Positions 17,429 through 25,707 of a stretch of DNA of 64,000 bases are shown one piece after another. A program made the translations under genes and the position numbers. How positions within the stretch are numbered: position 1 is the stretch's first letter; every line of letters starts with the position of its first letter. The DNA is from Tsuneonella dongtanensis (lineage in GTDB: Bacteria; Pseudomonadota; Alphaproteobacteria; Sphingomonadales; Sphingomonadaceae): NCBI RefSeq assembly GCF_001698205.1, contig NZ_CP016591.1:2542001-2606000 (forward strand), read 5' to 3'. The notes beneath the pieces are model-generated. The model had not been told where the DNA came from. It saw nothing but the letters and a program-made list of their open reading frames with translations, and did not search any database.

Positions 17429-19291
17429 CTACTGGTTTTCGCCCGGATCCTCGTCCCGGTCGGTGGCGGTGCCATTCATGTCGGTCGATTCTCCCGCGGG
17501 TGCTTTCGAGACCGCTTCGCGCGCCTTGGCATCGAGTTGAATGCTCACGTCGCGCAGCTGACGGTTTGACACCACGCTCGGCGCGCCCATCATCAGGTCC
17601 TGCGCGCGCTGGTTCAACGGGAAGGCGATGACCTCGCGGATGTTGGGCTCGTCGGCGAGCAGCATGACGATGCGGTCGATGCCGGGGGCCGAGCCGCCGT
17701 GCGGCGGCGCACCGAGCTTGAACGCCTCGATCATGCCGCTGAAGTTCGCGTCCACGTCGGCCTTCGTGTAACCGGCGATCTCGAACGCCTTGTACATGAT
17801 CTCAGGCTTGTGGTTCCGGATTGCACCCGACGACAGCTCGTAGCCGTTGCAGACGATGTCGTACTGCCAGGCGAGGACGTCGAGCGGATCCTTGGTCTCA
17901 AGCGCCTCCATCTCGCCCTGCGGCATCGAGAAGGGATTGTGGCTGAAATCGACCTTCTTCGCGTCCTCGTCGTACTCGAACATCGGGAAGTCGACGATCC
18001 AGCAGAAGTCGAAGCGGTCGTCGGGAATGAGGCCCAGTTCCTCGCCCACGCGGGTGCGCGCGGCACCGGCGAGCTTGACCGCATCCTTTTCCTTGCCCGC
18101 GGCGAAGAACAGGCCGTCGTTTTCGCCCAGGCCCAGTTCGGCATAGAGCGCTTCCATGCCCTCGGTGCCGTGGTTCTTGGCGATCGGGCCGCCGAACTCG
18201 CCCTGCTTGCGGGTGACGTAGCCGAGACCCGCGAAGCCTTCGCGGCGCGCCCAGTCGTTCATGTCGTCGAAGAACTTGCGGCTCTTGTCCGCGGTGGCGG
18301 GCGCAGGAATCGCGCGGACCACGCCGCCGGTGCCGACGATCTTCTCGAACAGCCCGAAGCCGCTCTGCGTGAAATGGCTCGAGACGTCCGCGATGATCAG
18401 GGGATTGCGCAGGTCCGGCTTGTCGCTGCCGTACTTGAGCATCGCCTCGCGATAGGGGATGCGCGGGAAGCTGCCCGCCGGGGTCACGCTCTTGCCGCCC
18501 GAGAACTCCTCGAACACGCCCGCGAGCACCGGCTCGATGGCGTTGAATACGTCTTCCTGCGTCACGAAGCTCATCTCGAAGTCGAGCTGGTAGAATTCGG
18601 GGCTGCGGTCAGCGCGCAGGTCCTCGTCGCGGAAGCACGGGGCGATCTGGAAATAGCGGTCGAAACCCGCGACCATCAGCAGCTGCTTGAACATCTGCGG
18701 CGCCTGCGGGAGCGCGTAGAACCGGCCCGGGTGCAGGCGGCTGGGCACGAGGTAGTCGCGCGCGCCCTCCGGCGACGACGCACCGAGGATCGGGGTCTGG
18801 AACTCGGTGAAGCCCTGGTCGATCATCCGCCGCCGCAGCGAAGCGATAACGTTGGAGCGCAGCACGATGTTGGCGTGCACGCGCTCGCGCCGCAGGTCGA
18901 CGAAGCGGTACTTGAGGCGCGTTTCCTCGGGGTAATCTTCCGCCGAATTGACGATCAGCGGCAGGTCGCTGGCGGTCGATTGCACGGTCACACGCTGCGC
19001 GAAGACCTCGATCTCGCCGGTCGGCAGGTTCGGGTTGACCGCCGCGTCGGCGCGCGCCTTCACCGTGCCGTCGATCGTGACGACCGATTCCAGCCGCAGC
19101 TTTTCCAGTACCGGCAACGCCGGGCTGTCGCTGTCCGCCACCACCTGGGTAATGCCGTAGTGGTCGCGCAGGTCGACGAACAGCACTCCGCCGTGGTCGC
19201 GCTTGTTGTGCACCCAGCCCGACAGGCGGACGGTCTCACCGACGTCGCCCTTGGTCAGGGCACCGCAACTGTGGGTACGATAGGCGTGCAT
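17429..19291 (-). CDS. aspS: Aspartyl-tRNA synthetase
   Basis: A 620-residue class II synthetase. The N-terminal OB fold has [20 protein letters not shown]; the catalytic core shows [38 protein letters not shown] (motif 2) and [19 protein letters not shown] (motif 3); the bacterial GAD insertion lies between. It is longer than the usual ~590 residues because of a polar acidic tail after the QLRDVSIQ block ([20 protein letters not shown]). In alphaproteobacteria this enzyme is often non-discriminating and works with GatCAB; that cannot be judged here. ATG at 19291 has a GGAAAG box upstream. Confidence 0.97.
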   Translation of the reverse strand: MHAYRTHSCGALTKGDVGETVRLSGWVHNKRDHGGVLFVDLRDHYGITQVVADSDSPALPVLEKLRLESVVTIDGTVKARADAAVNPNLPTGEIEVFAQRVTVQSTASDLPLIVNSAEDYPEETRLKYRFVDLRRERVHANIVLRSNVIASLRRRMIDQGFTEFQTPILGASSPEGARDYLVPSRLHPGRFYALPQAPQMFKQLLMVAGFDRYFQIAPCFRDEDLRADRSPEFYQLDFEMSFVTQEDVFNAIEPVLAGVFEEFSGGKSVTPAGSFPRIPYREAMLKYGSDKPDLRNPLIIADVSSHFTQSGFGLFEKIVGTGGVVRAIPAPATADKSRKFFDDMNDWARREGFAGLGYVTRKQGEFGGPIAKNHGTEGMEALYAELGLGENDGLFFAAGKEKDAVKLAGAARTRVGEELGLIPDDRFDFCWIVDFPMFEYDEDAKKVDFSHNPFSMPQGEMEALETKDPLDVLAWQYDIVCNGYELSSGAIRNHKPEIMYKAFEIAGYTKADVDANFSGMIEAFKLGAPPHGGSAPGIDRIVMLLADEPNIREVIAFPLNQRAQDLMMGAPSVVSNRQLRDVSIQLDAKAREAVSKAPAGESTDMNGTATDRDEDPGENQ

Positions 19292-19447
19292 CTAAATTCT
19301 TTCCATTTTCGGCTGTATGGCGCTAGGGGCGCGGCGCGCGCGCTTCCCTAGGCGGAAACGACGCGCGCTAACAGGGGAACCACGGTGCTTTGTCAAGGCA
19401 TCCGGCGTTCCCGTGGGCGGCACTCCGCCCCAGAAACGAAAAGAACG

Positions 19448-20641
19448 ATGAAGATACACGACCTGATTACCACGACCGCCGCGCTCTCCGAATTGTGCGA
19501 GCGCCTTGCGAAATCCGATTTCGTCACGGTCGACACCGAATTCATGCGCGAGAACACCTACTGGCCCGAACTGTGCCTGGTGCAGATCGCCAATACCGAG
19601 GAGGCTGCGGCGATCGACCCGCTGGCCGACGGGATCGACCTTGCTCCCCTGCTCGACCTGCTGTGCGAGAACGAGGACGTGCTGAAGGTCTTCCATGCAG
19701 GCGGGCAGGACGTGGAGATCGTCTACAACCTGACCGGCAAGACCCCGCACCCCATCTTCGACACCCAGATCGCGATGATGGCGATCAGCCAGTCCGAGCA
19801 GATCGGCTACGCCAACCTCGTCGAAAGCTGGCTGGGCTTCACCGTCGACAAGGGCGCGCGGTTCACCGACTGGAGTCGCCGGCCGCTGACCGACCGCCAG
19901 ATCGAATACGCGATCGGCGACGTCACCCACCTGTCGGTGATCTTCCCGCGCATCCTCAAGAAGCTGTTCAAGACCGGTCGCGGCGTCTGGCTCGATGCCG
20001 AGATGGACCGGCTTGCCGATCCGGCGAATTACGCCAACGACGCGGGCGAGGCATGGCAGCGCATCCGCGCGCCCAGCCGCAATGCGACCGTGCTCGGCCG
20101 GCTCAAGGCGCTCGCCGCATGGCGCGAGCAGGAAGCGCAGCACAAGAACATCCCGCGCGGCCGGATCATGCGCGACGAGACGCTCGCCGACATCGCCAGC
20201 CATCCGCCCAAGGCGCAGGCCGATCTCGTCAAGGTTCGCGGGCTCTCCGCGGCCTGGCGGGACAACGACATCGGCAAGCGCCTGATGAAGTGCCTCGAAA
20301 AGGCCGAGCCGCTTTCCGCCGACGAGATGCCCGACAAGCCCAAACGCGGCGCGCCGCTGGGCAAGGAAGGCGTGCTCGTCGCCGACCTGCTCAAGCTCCT
20401 GCTCAAGATCCGCAGCCGCGAGATCGACGTCGCCGCGCGCCTTCTCACCCGCAGCGACGAGATGGAGGCGCTCGCCGCCGGAGTGCGCGACCTGCCGGTG
20501 CTGCAGGGCTGGCGCTACGAAGTGTTCGGCAAGGACGCGCTCGAACTCGTCGAGGGCAAGCTCGGCTTCGGGGTCGAGAAGGGCCGGCTCAAGATGACGC
20601 GGATCGAGGTTCCGGCGGAGGAGGCCATCGCGGCCGAGTGA
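19448..20641 (+). CDS. rnd: Ribonuclease D
   Basis: A 397-residue 3'-5' exoribonuclease acting in tRNA 3' maturation. The DEDD-y exonuclease motifs are visible: VDTEFMREN (Asp, Glu), FHAGGQDVEIV (Asp) and YAIGDVTHL (Tyr...Asp). An HRDC domain follows, with AWREQEAQHKNIPRGRIMRD (about residue 220), and a second helical domain to the end. ATG at 19448 (MKIHDLITT) is preferred over an upstream in-frame extension to 19385. It is divergent from aspS across 156 bases. Confidence 0.95.
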   Translation: MKIHDLITTTAALSELCERLAKSDFVTVDTEFMRENTYWPELCLVQIANTEEAAAIDPLADGIDLAPLLDLLCENEDVLKVFHAGGQDVEIVYNLTGKTPHPIFDTQIAMMAISQSEQIGYANLVESWLGFTVDKGARFTDWSRRPLTDRQIEYAIGDVTHLSVIFPRILKKLFKTGRGVWLDAEMDRLADPANYANDAGEAWQRIRAPSRNATVLGRLKALAAWREQEAQHKNIPRGRIMRDETLADIASHPPKAQADLVKVRGLSAAWRDNDIGKRLMKCLEKAEPLSADEMPDKPKRGAPLGKEGVLVADLLKLLLKIRSREIDVAARLLTRSDEMEALAAGVRDLPVLQGWRYEVFGKDALELVEGKLGFGVEKGRLKMTRIEVPAEEAIAAE

Positions 20642-20653
20642 CCTGCATTGTGC

Positions 20654-20678
20654 GGAAGGATCGGTATCGCCATCCGTT
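20654..20678 (+). promoter_or_regulatory. Possible EcfG-like promoter of the toxin-antitoxin pair
   Basis: GGAAG (20654-20658) and CGTT (20675-20678) are separated by 16 bases. One base differs from the GGAAC consensus, so this is only a candidate. It lies about 36 bases before the antitoxin ATG and just after the rnd stop. Confidence 0.25.
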
Positions 20679-20714
20679 CTCGCTTTTCCCCCATCTGGTG
20701 TTAAAAGCACAGAG

Positions 20715-20894
20715 ATGAACGCGCCGCGCAACATTTTCGGGAAACCGAGCGAGGACGCCGTCCTGCATTCCGACGCGCGGGCGCGTGCCGACGCCGCCAC
20801 CGGTCGGACGGTTCCGAACGCGGAGGTGGCCGCGTGGCTTGAAAAAGTCGGGACGCCCGAAGAAGGGCCAATGCCGCGTAGATGGCTGAAGTAG
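20715..20894 (+). CDS. Short type II antitoxin (ParD/RelB-like)
   Basis: A 59-residue ORF that reads M-N-A-P-R-N-I-F-G-K at the start and contains GRTVPNAEVAAWLEKVGTPE, the toxin-binding motif (G+.v....V..WL...GT..E) found at the C-terminus of RelB/ParD-like antitoxins. It overlaps the toxin start by 13 bases, the usual arrangement of coupled TA genes. No ribbon-helix-helix DNA-binding part is visible upstream of the motif, so autoregulation may be weak or absent. The upstream GAG ribosome box is poor. The call rests on motif and context. Confidence 0.7.
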   Translation: MNAPRNIFGKPSEDAVLHSDARARADAATGRTVPNAEVAAWLEKVGTPEEGPMPRRWLK

Positions 20895-21157
20895 TCTGGA
20901 CGCGCGAAGCGCTCTCCAATCTCGACCTCATCGTTTCGTACATCCACCAGTTCGATCCTGAAGCCGCCCAACGCTTCGCGCGGGCGTTGACCGATTCCGC
21001 GGCCAGCCTTGGGGAGTTTCCCGACCGCGGCAGGCCGTCGGGCAACGGCACACGCGAGTTGCCGATCGTGCCGCCCTATGTCATCCGGTACGAAAGCGAC
21101 GGCGGCATTGCGACCATCCTCAGCATCCGTCACGGGCGCCAAAGCGGCGACGACTGA
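20882..21157 (+). CDS. RelE/ParE-family toxin
   Basis: A 91-residue protein of the ParE type: MAEVVWTREALSNLDLIVSY at the start, AAQRFARALTDSAASLGEFP in the middle and YVIRYESDGGIATILSIRHG at the end, matching the helix-helix-sheet layout and the C-terminal IRHG signature. Relatives poison gyrase (ParE) or cleave mRNA (RelE); the ParE branch looks closer, though this is a judgement by eye. Its start lies inside the antitoxin frame. oxyR starts 13 bases after its stop, so read-through into oxyR is possible. Confidence 0.82.
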   Translation: MAEVVWTREALSNLDLIVSYIHQFDPEAAQRFARALTDSAASLGEFPDRGRPSGNGTRELPIVPPYVIRYESDGGIATILSIRHGRQSGDD

Positions 21158-21170
21158 GAGCGCACGGTTT

Positions 21171-22067
21171 ATGACCACCTACCTCCCCACGATCAAGCAG
21201 CTCCAGTACCTCGTCGCGCTGCACGAGCATGGCCACTTCGGCCGCGCGGCCGATGCCAGTTTCGTATCGCAGTCCACCCTTTCCGCGGGCCTGCGCGAGC
21301 TCGAATCGCTGCTCGGGGTGACGCTGGTCGAGCGCAGCCGCCGGGTTGTGCGCTTCACGCCGCTGGGTGAGCAGGTCGTCGCCAAGGCGCACCGGCTGCT
21401 GCGCGAAGCGGAGGAGATCAGCGAGCTCGTCCAGGCGAGCGGCAAGCCGCTGGCGGGCGAACTGCGCATGAGCGTGATCCCCACGATCGCTCCGTTCCTG
21501 CTGCCGCGCATCCTCCCGCGCCTGCGCCGCGAGCGCCCTTCCCTCAAGCTGTTTCTGCGCGAAGAAACGAGCGACCACGCGGTCGAAAGCCTGCACCACG
21601 GCCGCGCCGATTGCGTGCTGCTCGCCCTGCCCTTCGCGACCGGCGAGGTCGAAAGCGCACACATCGCGGACGACCGGCTGTTCGTCGCCTTTCCCAAGAA
21701 CGACCCGCGCGATCCCCCGGCGGAGATTCCGCCGTCGATGATCGACGAGGGCCGCCTGCTGCTGCTCGAAGACGGCCACTGCCTGCGCGACCACGCGCTG
21801 GCCGCCTGCAACCGCCCCGAGCTGCGCGCCAGCGCAACGATGATCGGCACGTCGCTCCACACGCTGGTGCAGATGGTCGACAACGGCCTCGGCCTGACGA
21901 TGCTGCCCGAAATGGCGATCGACGCGGGCATCCTCCACGAAACCGAGGTCGTCGCACGCCCTCTGAAGGGCAAGGCACCCACCCGCGAGATCGCGCTGAT
22001 CTGGCGCAAGAATTCGCCGCGAGCGGACGAGTTCAGGCTGTTGGCGGAAGAGCTGCGGGCGGGATAG
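21171..22067 (+). CDS. oxyR: Hydrogen-peroxide-sensing LysR regulator OxyR
   Basis: A 298-residue LysR-type regulator. The winged helix (about residues 1-60: LQYLVALHEHGHFGRAADAS, VSQSTLSAGLRELE) is followed by an effector domain with LLLLEDGHCLRDHALAAC, in which Cys204 and Cys213 are nine residues apart, as are the redox-active Cys199/Cys208 of E. coli OxyR. It should therefore sense peroxide by disulfide formation and control catalase/peroxidase genes, none of which lies in the window. It sits 13 bases behind the TA toxin with no obvious promoter of its own in the gap. Confidence 0.93.
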   Translation: MTTYLPTIKQLQYLVALHEHGHFGRAADASFVSQSTLSAGLRELESLLGVTLVERSRRVVRFTPLGEQVVAKAHRLLREAEEISELVQASGKPLAGELRMSVIPTIAPFLLPRILPRLRRERPSLKLFLREETSDHAVESLHHGRADCVLLALPFATGEVESAHIADDRLFVAFPKNDPRDPPAEIPPSMIDEGRLLLLEDGHCLRDHALAACNRPELRASATMIGTSLHTLVQMVDNGLGLTMLPEMAIDAGILHETEVVARPLKGKAPTREIALIWRKNSPRADEFRLLAEELRAG

Positions 22068-22123
22068 CAGGGGTGATTGGTTGCGACCCCTCAGCGTTCA
22101 CATAGCGAGATTCGACCCGATTT

Positions 22124-22291
22124 TTACGGATTGCGCGCCTCGGGTGCAGAGTTTGACGCATGTGCGGTGCGGAAATGGTCGGCGAGCGCTAGTCGCTTGG
22201 CCGCAACAATCTCCATGCCGTTGAGCCAATGGCGCTCGGCTGCCAACTCTATATCGTCGGCGGGGCCGTCGACCTCTGATTCGATTGTCAT
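22124..22291 (-). CDS. Small hypothetical protein (55 aa)
   Basis: A short ORF, M-T-I-E-S-E-V-D-G-P to E-A-R-N-P, acidic in its first half and with an IVAAKRLALADHFRTAH helix in the second. An AAAGGA box lies 5-6 bases before the ATG, which is the main support. It has no recognisable family. The opposite strand also has an open frame here (22077-22328), but its composition is less protein-like. Confidence 0.4.
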   Translation of the reverse strand: MTIESEVDGPADDIELAAERHWLNGMEIVAAKRLALADHFRTAHASNSAPEARNP

Positions 22292-22356
22292 GGCATTCCT
22301 TTGGCTTGAGCCAGAACGGTTTTTATGACCGGGCTCCTCGGCGGGATCGTTCGATA

Positions 22357-22794
22357 CTATGGACGCACGACCGATGGTCCGGCTTTTGTTGTCGCGTAGT
22401 CCGCCTCAGCCCGCGTCATTTGCGCCCTGCCGTCTTCGATACGCCTCAAAGCGGCTGATCTTGTTGCAGAGGCGTCACTGATCTTCTGCTCTGCTTCGGC
22501 AAGCTGCTCGCGAGCCCGATCCAGGTCTCGCTCGGCCTCGGCTCGGTTACGATCGCTTTTTTCGATAGCTTTCCTGGCATCTTGGACGGTGCTCTGTCCT
22601 TCGGTCCAGGCGGTCCCGTAGGCGCCGATCTTGGCACCTCGGTCGGAAAGTCGCTCGCCTGTATTCCTCGACGGGTTGTCCGTGGCGCAAGCAGTCAAGG
22701 ACAGTGAGAGGCCGATCGCCATGCAGGCGATCTTCCATGCAACCGGCTTTCGCTCGGCTGAGGGGATGATGTTATTGATCGAGGCTTGAAACAT
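22357..22794 (-). CDS. Coiled-coil lipoprotein
   Basis: A 145-residue protein with a lipoprotein signal: after a polar, Lys-containing N-region the helix ACMAIGLSLSLTAC ends in the lipobox LTAC (Cys near residue 36). The mature part is a charged helix (QDARKAIEKSDRNRAEAERD, RAREQLAEAEQKISDAS) that would form a coiled coil. A periplasmic spacer or envelope-tethering role would fit but is not shown. ATG at 22794 has an AAGGGAG box 8 bases upstream, which decides the start although the signal N-region is long. Confidence 0.75.
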   Translation of the reverse strand: MFQASINNIIPSAERKPVAWKIACMAIGLSLSLTACATDNPSRNTGERLSDRGAKIGAYGTAWTEGQSTVQDARKAIEKSDRNRAEAERDLDRAREQLAEAEQKISDASATRSAALRRIEDGRAQMTRAEADYATTKAGPSVVRP

Positions 22795-23090
22795 GATGCA
22801 GCTCCCTTGGTAAGCGGGAGCCCGGCTGTCTCTCGGTCGGCGGCGCTTACGAAAACGTTGCCATGCCGATGAATTCTAGATGGGAGCGCAATGCGCAAAT
22901 GCAATCAATATTATAATAAATTCAGTAGCTGCCTTGTTTATTATGTCTTCTCCTACCATCTAAAAGTCAGCTACCAGTCGCGATCGACGGTCCCGAGAGT
23001 ATTTTTCCTCTCCCTTCTTTCTTTTTCGCCTCTTAGCCCGCGCACAAGCGGTCGCTATTGATCGTCTGCGCGAGACTGAAGGAGTTTTTC
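22795..23090. other. AT-rich divergent spacer between the lipoprotein and cold-shock-like genes
   Basis: A 296-base stretch without a convincing gene. Its middle (about 22898-22975) is strongly AT-rich, for example CAATCAATATTATAATAAATT, against the GC-rich surroundings. It is followed by a pyrimidine-rich tract (about 22996-23030, CTCTCCCTTCTTTCTTTTTC). It must hold both divergent promoters and a long leader for the cold-shock-like gene; no hexamer pair was good enough to place. Confidence 0.6.
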
Positions 23091-23345
23091 ATGACCCATT
23101 TTGGCAAGATCAAGAGCTACGACGCCGGTAAGGGCAGCGGCACGATCGCACCCGAAAAGGGCGGAGACGCGCTCACGTTCCAGAAGTCTGACCTTCAGCA
23201 AGAAGCCGCCGAACCGAAGCAGGGTCAGCGTTTCGGCTACGAGACGAACCAGGCCAGCGGCGGCGACATGTGCGCCACGAACCTGCGTCAGCAGGAGCAG
23301 GGCGATAATTTCCAACGGGATCAGGCCAGCAACCAGCAGGGCTGA
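23091..23345 (+). CDS. Degenerate cold-shock-domain protein
   Basis: An 84-residue protein that aligns with CspA: HFGKIKSYDAGKGSGTIAPE corresponds to the first strands, GGDALTFQKSDLQ to the RNP2 region and GQRFGYETNQASGGDMCATN to the end. RNP1 is KGSGTI where typical Csp proteins have KGFGFI, and the VFVH of RNP2 is replaced by ALTF, so most of the aromatic nucleic-acid-stacking surface is lost. A glutamine-rich tail (RQQEQGDNFQRDQASNQQG) follows. ATG at 23091 has a GGAG box; the frame extends upstream but without homology. Confidence 0.75.
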   Translation: MTHFGKIKSYDAGKGSGTIAPEKGGDALTFQKSDLQQEAAEPKQGQRFGYETNQASGGDMCATNLRQQEQGDNFQRDQASNQQG

Positions 23346-23356
23346 TCCACCGGCTG

Positions 23357-23384
23357 CCCGGACGTGCGCAAATGCACGTTCGGG
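23357..23384 (+). terminator. Hairpin, probable terminator between convergent genes
   Basis: CCCGGACGTGC (23357-23367) pairs with GCACGTTCGGG (23374-23384) over 11 bp with one G-U, loop GCAAAT. It lies between the convergent cold-shock-like gene and pgsA. The T-run is missing on both strands, so termination is plausible but not certain. Confidence 0.55.
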
Positions 23385-23394
23385 TAACCGCTCC

Positions 23395-24000
23395 TCAGTC
23401 CATGTGCTTGAGGCCGACCCGCAGGTAGTCCCAGCCGGTCACCAGCGTCAGCGCTGCCGCGGCCCACAGGCTGCCGAGACCGACGAGGTGGATCCACTGA
23501 TCGGCCAGCGGCCCGCAGTCGTACCTGACCACGCAAGGCGCGCCGTGCACCGCTCCGCCGAGGATCAGCGCGCCCAGGCTCACGAGTTGGAATGTCGTCT
23601 TCCACTTCGCGAGTTTCGATACCGGCACCGAGACCTGCAGCGGCCCGAGGAATTCGCGCAGGCCGCTCACCGCGATCTCGCGCATGAGGATGATGAGGCC
23701 GGCGATCACGTGCAGGTCGCCCACATAGGGACCGCGCATGTATCCTTGCGCCGCGAGGACGAGGATGACCGCGGCGACCATGATCTTGTCGGCGATCGGG
23801 TCGAGAAACTGGCCGAGCTTGCTGACCGTCCCCTGAGCGCGGGCAAGATAGCCGTCGAGGTAATCGGTAAAGCCGATCACGCAGTAGAGGACGAAGCCGA
23901 GCCCGTACCCGAAGCGCCAATCAGGCCACCACAGGAGGAACGCCAGCAGCGGAACCGCGAAGATGCGGCTGAGCGTCAGCAGATTGGGCAACGTCAGCAT
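23395..24000 (-). CDS. pgsA: CDP-diacylglycerol--glycerol-3-phosphate 3-phosphatidyltransferase
   Basis: A 201-residue membrane enzyme that makes phosphatidylglycerol-phosphate from CDP-diacylglycerol. The CDP-alcohol phosphotransferase signature D-x2-D-G-x2-A-R-x8-G-x3-D-x3-D is complete in DYLDGYLARAQGTVSKLGQF followed by LDPIADK. Several membrane helices flank it, and the N-terminal MLTLPNLLTLSRI is typical of PgsA. It uses the CDP-diacylglycerol made by CdsA, encoded at 48.5-49.3 kb. Confidence 0.95.
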   Translation of the reverse strand: MLTLPNLLTLSRIFAVPLLAFLLWWPDWRFGYGLGFVLYCVIGFTDYLDGYLARAQGTVSKLGQFLDPIADKIMVAAVILVLAAQGYMRGPYVGDLHVIAGLIILMREIAVSGLREFLGPLQVSVPVSKLAKWKTTFQLVSLGALILGGAVHGAPCVVRYDCGPLADQWIHLVGLGSLWAAAALTLVTGWDYLRVGLKHMD

Positions 24001-24107
24001 CGCGTGCCTCTAGCCCAGCATTCGCCGGTGCAAAAGCGCCCTTTGTCCTTGCCGCTCTCGCGCAAGCCGCTAGACGCGGGACTGGAGAGGCTGGCGACAG
24101 GACCTGC

Positions 24108-25418
24108 ATGACCGTTTCAACGCACATGCTGCGCCGCCGACGCTTCCTGCCGCTGTTCGTCACCCAGTTGCTCGGGGCCTTCAACGACAATCTCTACAAG
24201 ACCGCGATGGTGCTCTTCGTCGTGTACGAGGTGTACCGGTCGGAGGAAGCGGGCGGCGTTTTCAGCGCGGTGGCCAGCCTGGTCTTCATCCTACCGTTCT
24301 TCATCCTGTCGGCGCTCGCCGGGCAACTCGCCGACATGCGCGACAAGGCCAGGATCATCCGCATCGTCAAGGCCGCGGAGATCGCGATCATGATCGTCGG
24401 CGCGACCGGACTCGTGCTCGCGTGGCGGGGCATCGCGGTCGATCTGGTCGCCGTGCCGCTGCTCATGCTCGCGCTGTTCGCGATGGGCGTGCATTCCACC
24501 TTCTTCGGCCCGATCAAGTACGCGATCCTGCCCCAGCACCTGCGCGAAAACGAAGTGCTCGCGGGCACCGGACTGGTCGAGGCCGGAACATACATCGCGA
24601 TCCTGGGCGGCACGATCCTTGCCGGCTGGATACCGGTCGAGTTCGCTGCCGTCGGCGTGGTCCTGACCGCAGTGGTCGGCTACCTTGCGGGTCGGCAGGT
24701 GCCGCCCGCCCCTGCGCAGGGCGAGGTCGAGCCGCTCGACTTTCACATGCTGCGCAGTTCGATCGCACTGGTCCGCAACACCAGCCACGACCGCCGCGTC
24801 TTCCTCGCGATCATGGCCATCAGCTTCTTCTGGACTATCGGGGCGGTGCTGTTCATTCAGTTCCCGCCGCTCGCCAAGCACGTGCTGACCGCAAGCCGGG
24901 AAGTCGCCAGCCTGTTCCTCGTGATCTTCTCGATCGGGGTCGCGATCGGCTCGGTTTCGGTCAACGCCCTGCTCAAGGGCACGGTCTCGGCACGGTATTC
25001 ACCGGTTTCGGTGATCTGCATGGGCCTGTTCGTGCTGGCGTTCTACCTCGTATGCCGGACCTGGGTGCCGGAAACCGACGGAACGCTGCTGAACGTCAGC
25101 GAATTCGTCTCGCACGCGATGGCCATCCCGCTCCTGCTGAGTCTCCTCGGGATCGCGGTCGCCGGCGGCATGTTCGTGGTGCCGCTCTACGCCTTCCTGA
25201 CGACGTTCGTGCCCAAGACGCAAACGGCCCGGACGATCGCTGCCAACAACATCGTCAACTCGGGGGCGATGGTGATCGGATCGCTGATCGCGACCGGGCT
25301 CAGCGCGTTCGGCCTCGACCTGGTCCACCACTTGCTGCTGACCGCGGCGATGTGCCTTTTCTCGGCCTGGCTGGGGCTCTTGCTGCTGCGCGCCGAAAGG
25401 GCCGCGCTGGCGGGCTAG
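24108..25418 (+). CDS. MFS transporter, lysophospholipid transporter LplT-like
   Basis: A 436-residue protein with about 12 hydrophobic segments. The start RRRRFLPLFVTQLLGAFNDN followed by LYKTAMVLF, and GVHSTFFGPIKYAILPQHL in the first half, are characteristic of the LplT group, which flips lysophospholipids across the inner membrane for re-acylation. In many proteobacteria this module is fused to, or adjacent to, an acyltransferase/acyl-ACP synthetase (Aas); neither is present here, so the partner must lie elsewhere or the substrate may differ. It is divergent from pgsA. Confidence 0.82.
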   Translation: MTVSTHMLRRRRFLPLFVTQLLGAFNDNLYKTAMVLFVVYEVYRSEEAGGVFSAVASLVFILPFFILSALAGQLADMRDKARIIRIVKAAEIAIMIVGATGLVLAWRGIAVDLVAVPLLMLALFAMGVHSTFFGPIKYAILPQHLRENEVLAGTGLVEAGTYIAILGGTILAGWIPVEFAAVGVVLTAVVGYLAGRQVPPAPAQGEVEPLDFHMLRSSIALVRNTSHDRRVFLAIMAISFFWTIGAVLFIQFPPLAKHVLTASREVASLFLVIFSIGVAIGSVSVNALLKGTVSARYSPVSVICMGLFVLAFYLVCRTWVPETDGTLLNVSEFVSHAMAIPLLLSLLGIAVAGGMFVVPLYAFLTTFVPKTQTARTIAANNIVNSGAMVIGSLIATGLSAFGLDLVHHLLLTAAMCLFSAWLGLLLLRAERAALAG

Positions 25419-25606
25419 ACGATGAAGATCGCGACTGCGGCGAGGCAGGCAAAGTAGGCGCCCGCGAATCCGAAGACATCGTCGCGGCTGATCGCCCACG
25501 AAGATCGCCCGAGGACGATCCTTACGCCGCGACAGACGTGGGGGGGAAGCGAAGCGCGGAAGGAGTTCCGGGCCTGTTCGTCGGAGAGTACGAGTGAGCG
25601 TCGCAT
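25415..25606 (-). CDS. Small hypothetical membrane protein (63 aa)
   Basis: The protein starts MRRSLVLSDEQARNSFRASL, has a basic central part and ends with one membrane helix, VFGFAGAYFACLAAVAIFIV, at the very C-terminus, a tail-anchored layout. ATG at 25606 is chosen because it begins the compact protein-like part; no strong ribosome box is seen. Its last 4 bases overlap the end of the convergent MFS gene. No family is recognised. Confidence 0.5.
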   Translation of the reverse strand: MRRSLVLSDEQARNSFRASLPPHVCRGVRIVLGRSSWAISRDDVFGFAGAYFACLAAVAIFIV

Positions 25607-25707
25607 GGTGAAGCGCTTAACAGGGCGTAAACCATTGCGCTCCCGCCATTTCCGGCCTGTCGCGCGGTGGGACATTAAGGCTGTTCGTTGACGACGGCGC
25701 TCAGCCG

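Noticed and set aside
17699-19351. A 550-codon open frame opposite aspS, and similar frames opposite fabF (13792-15828) and ccmF (35809-38151)
   Set aside because: All are complements of well-supported genes, rich in Arg, His, Val and Asp, without recognisable domains.
22077-22328. An 83-codon plus-strand frame after oxyR
   Set aside because: It has no ribosome site and poor protein composition; the minus-strand frame 22124-22291 has a better start signal and was listed with low confidence.
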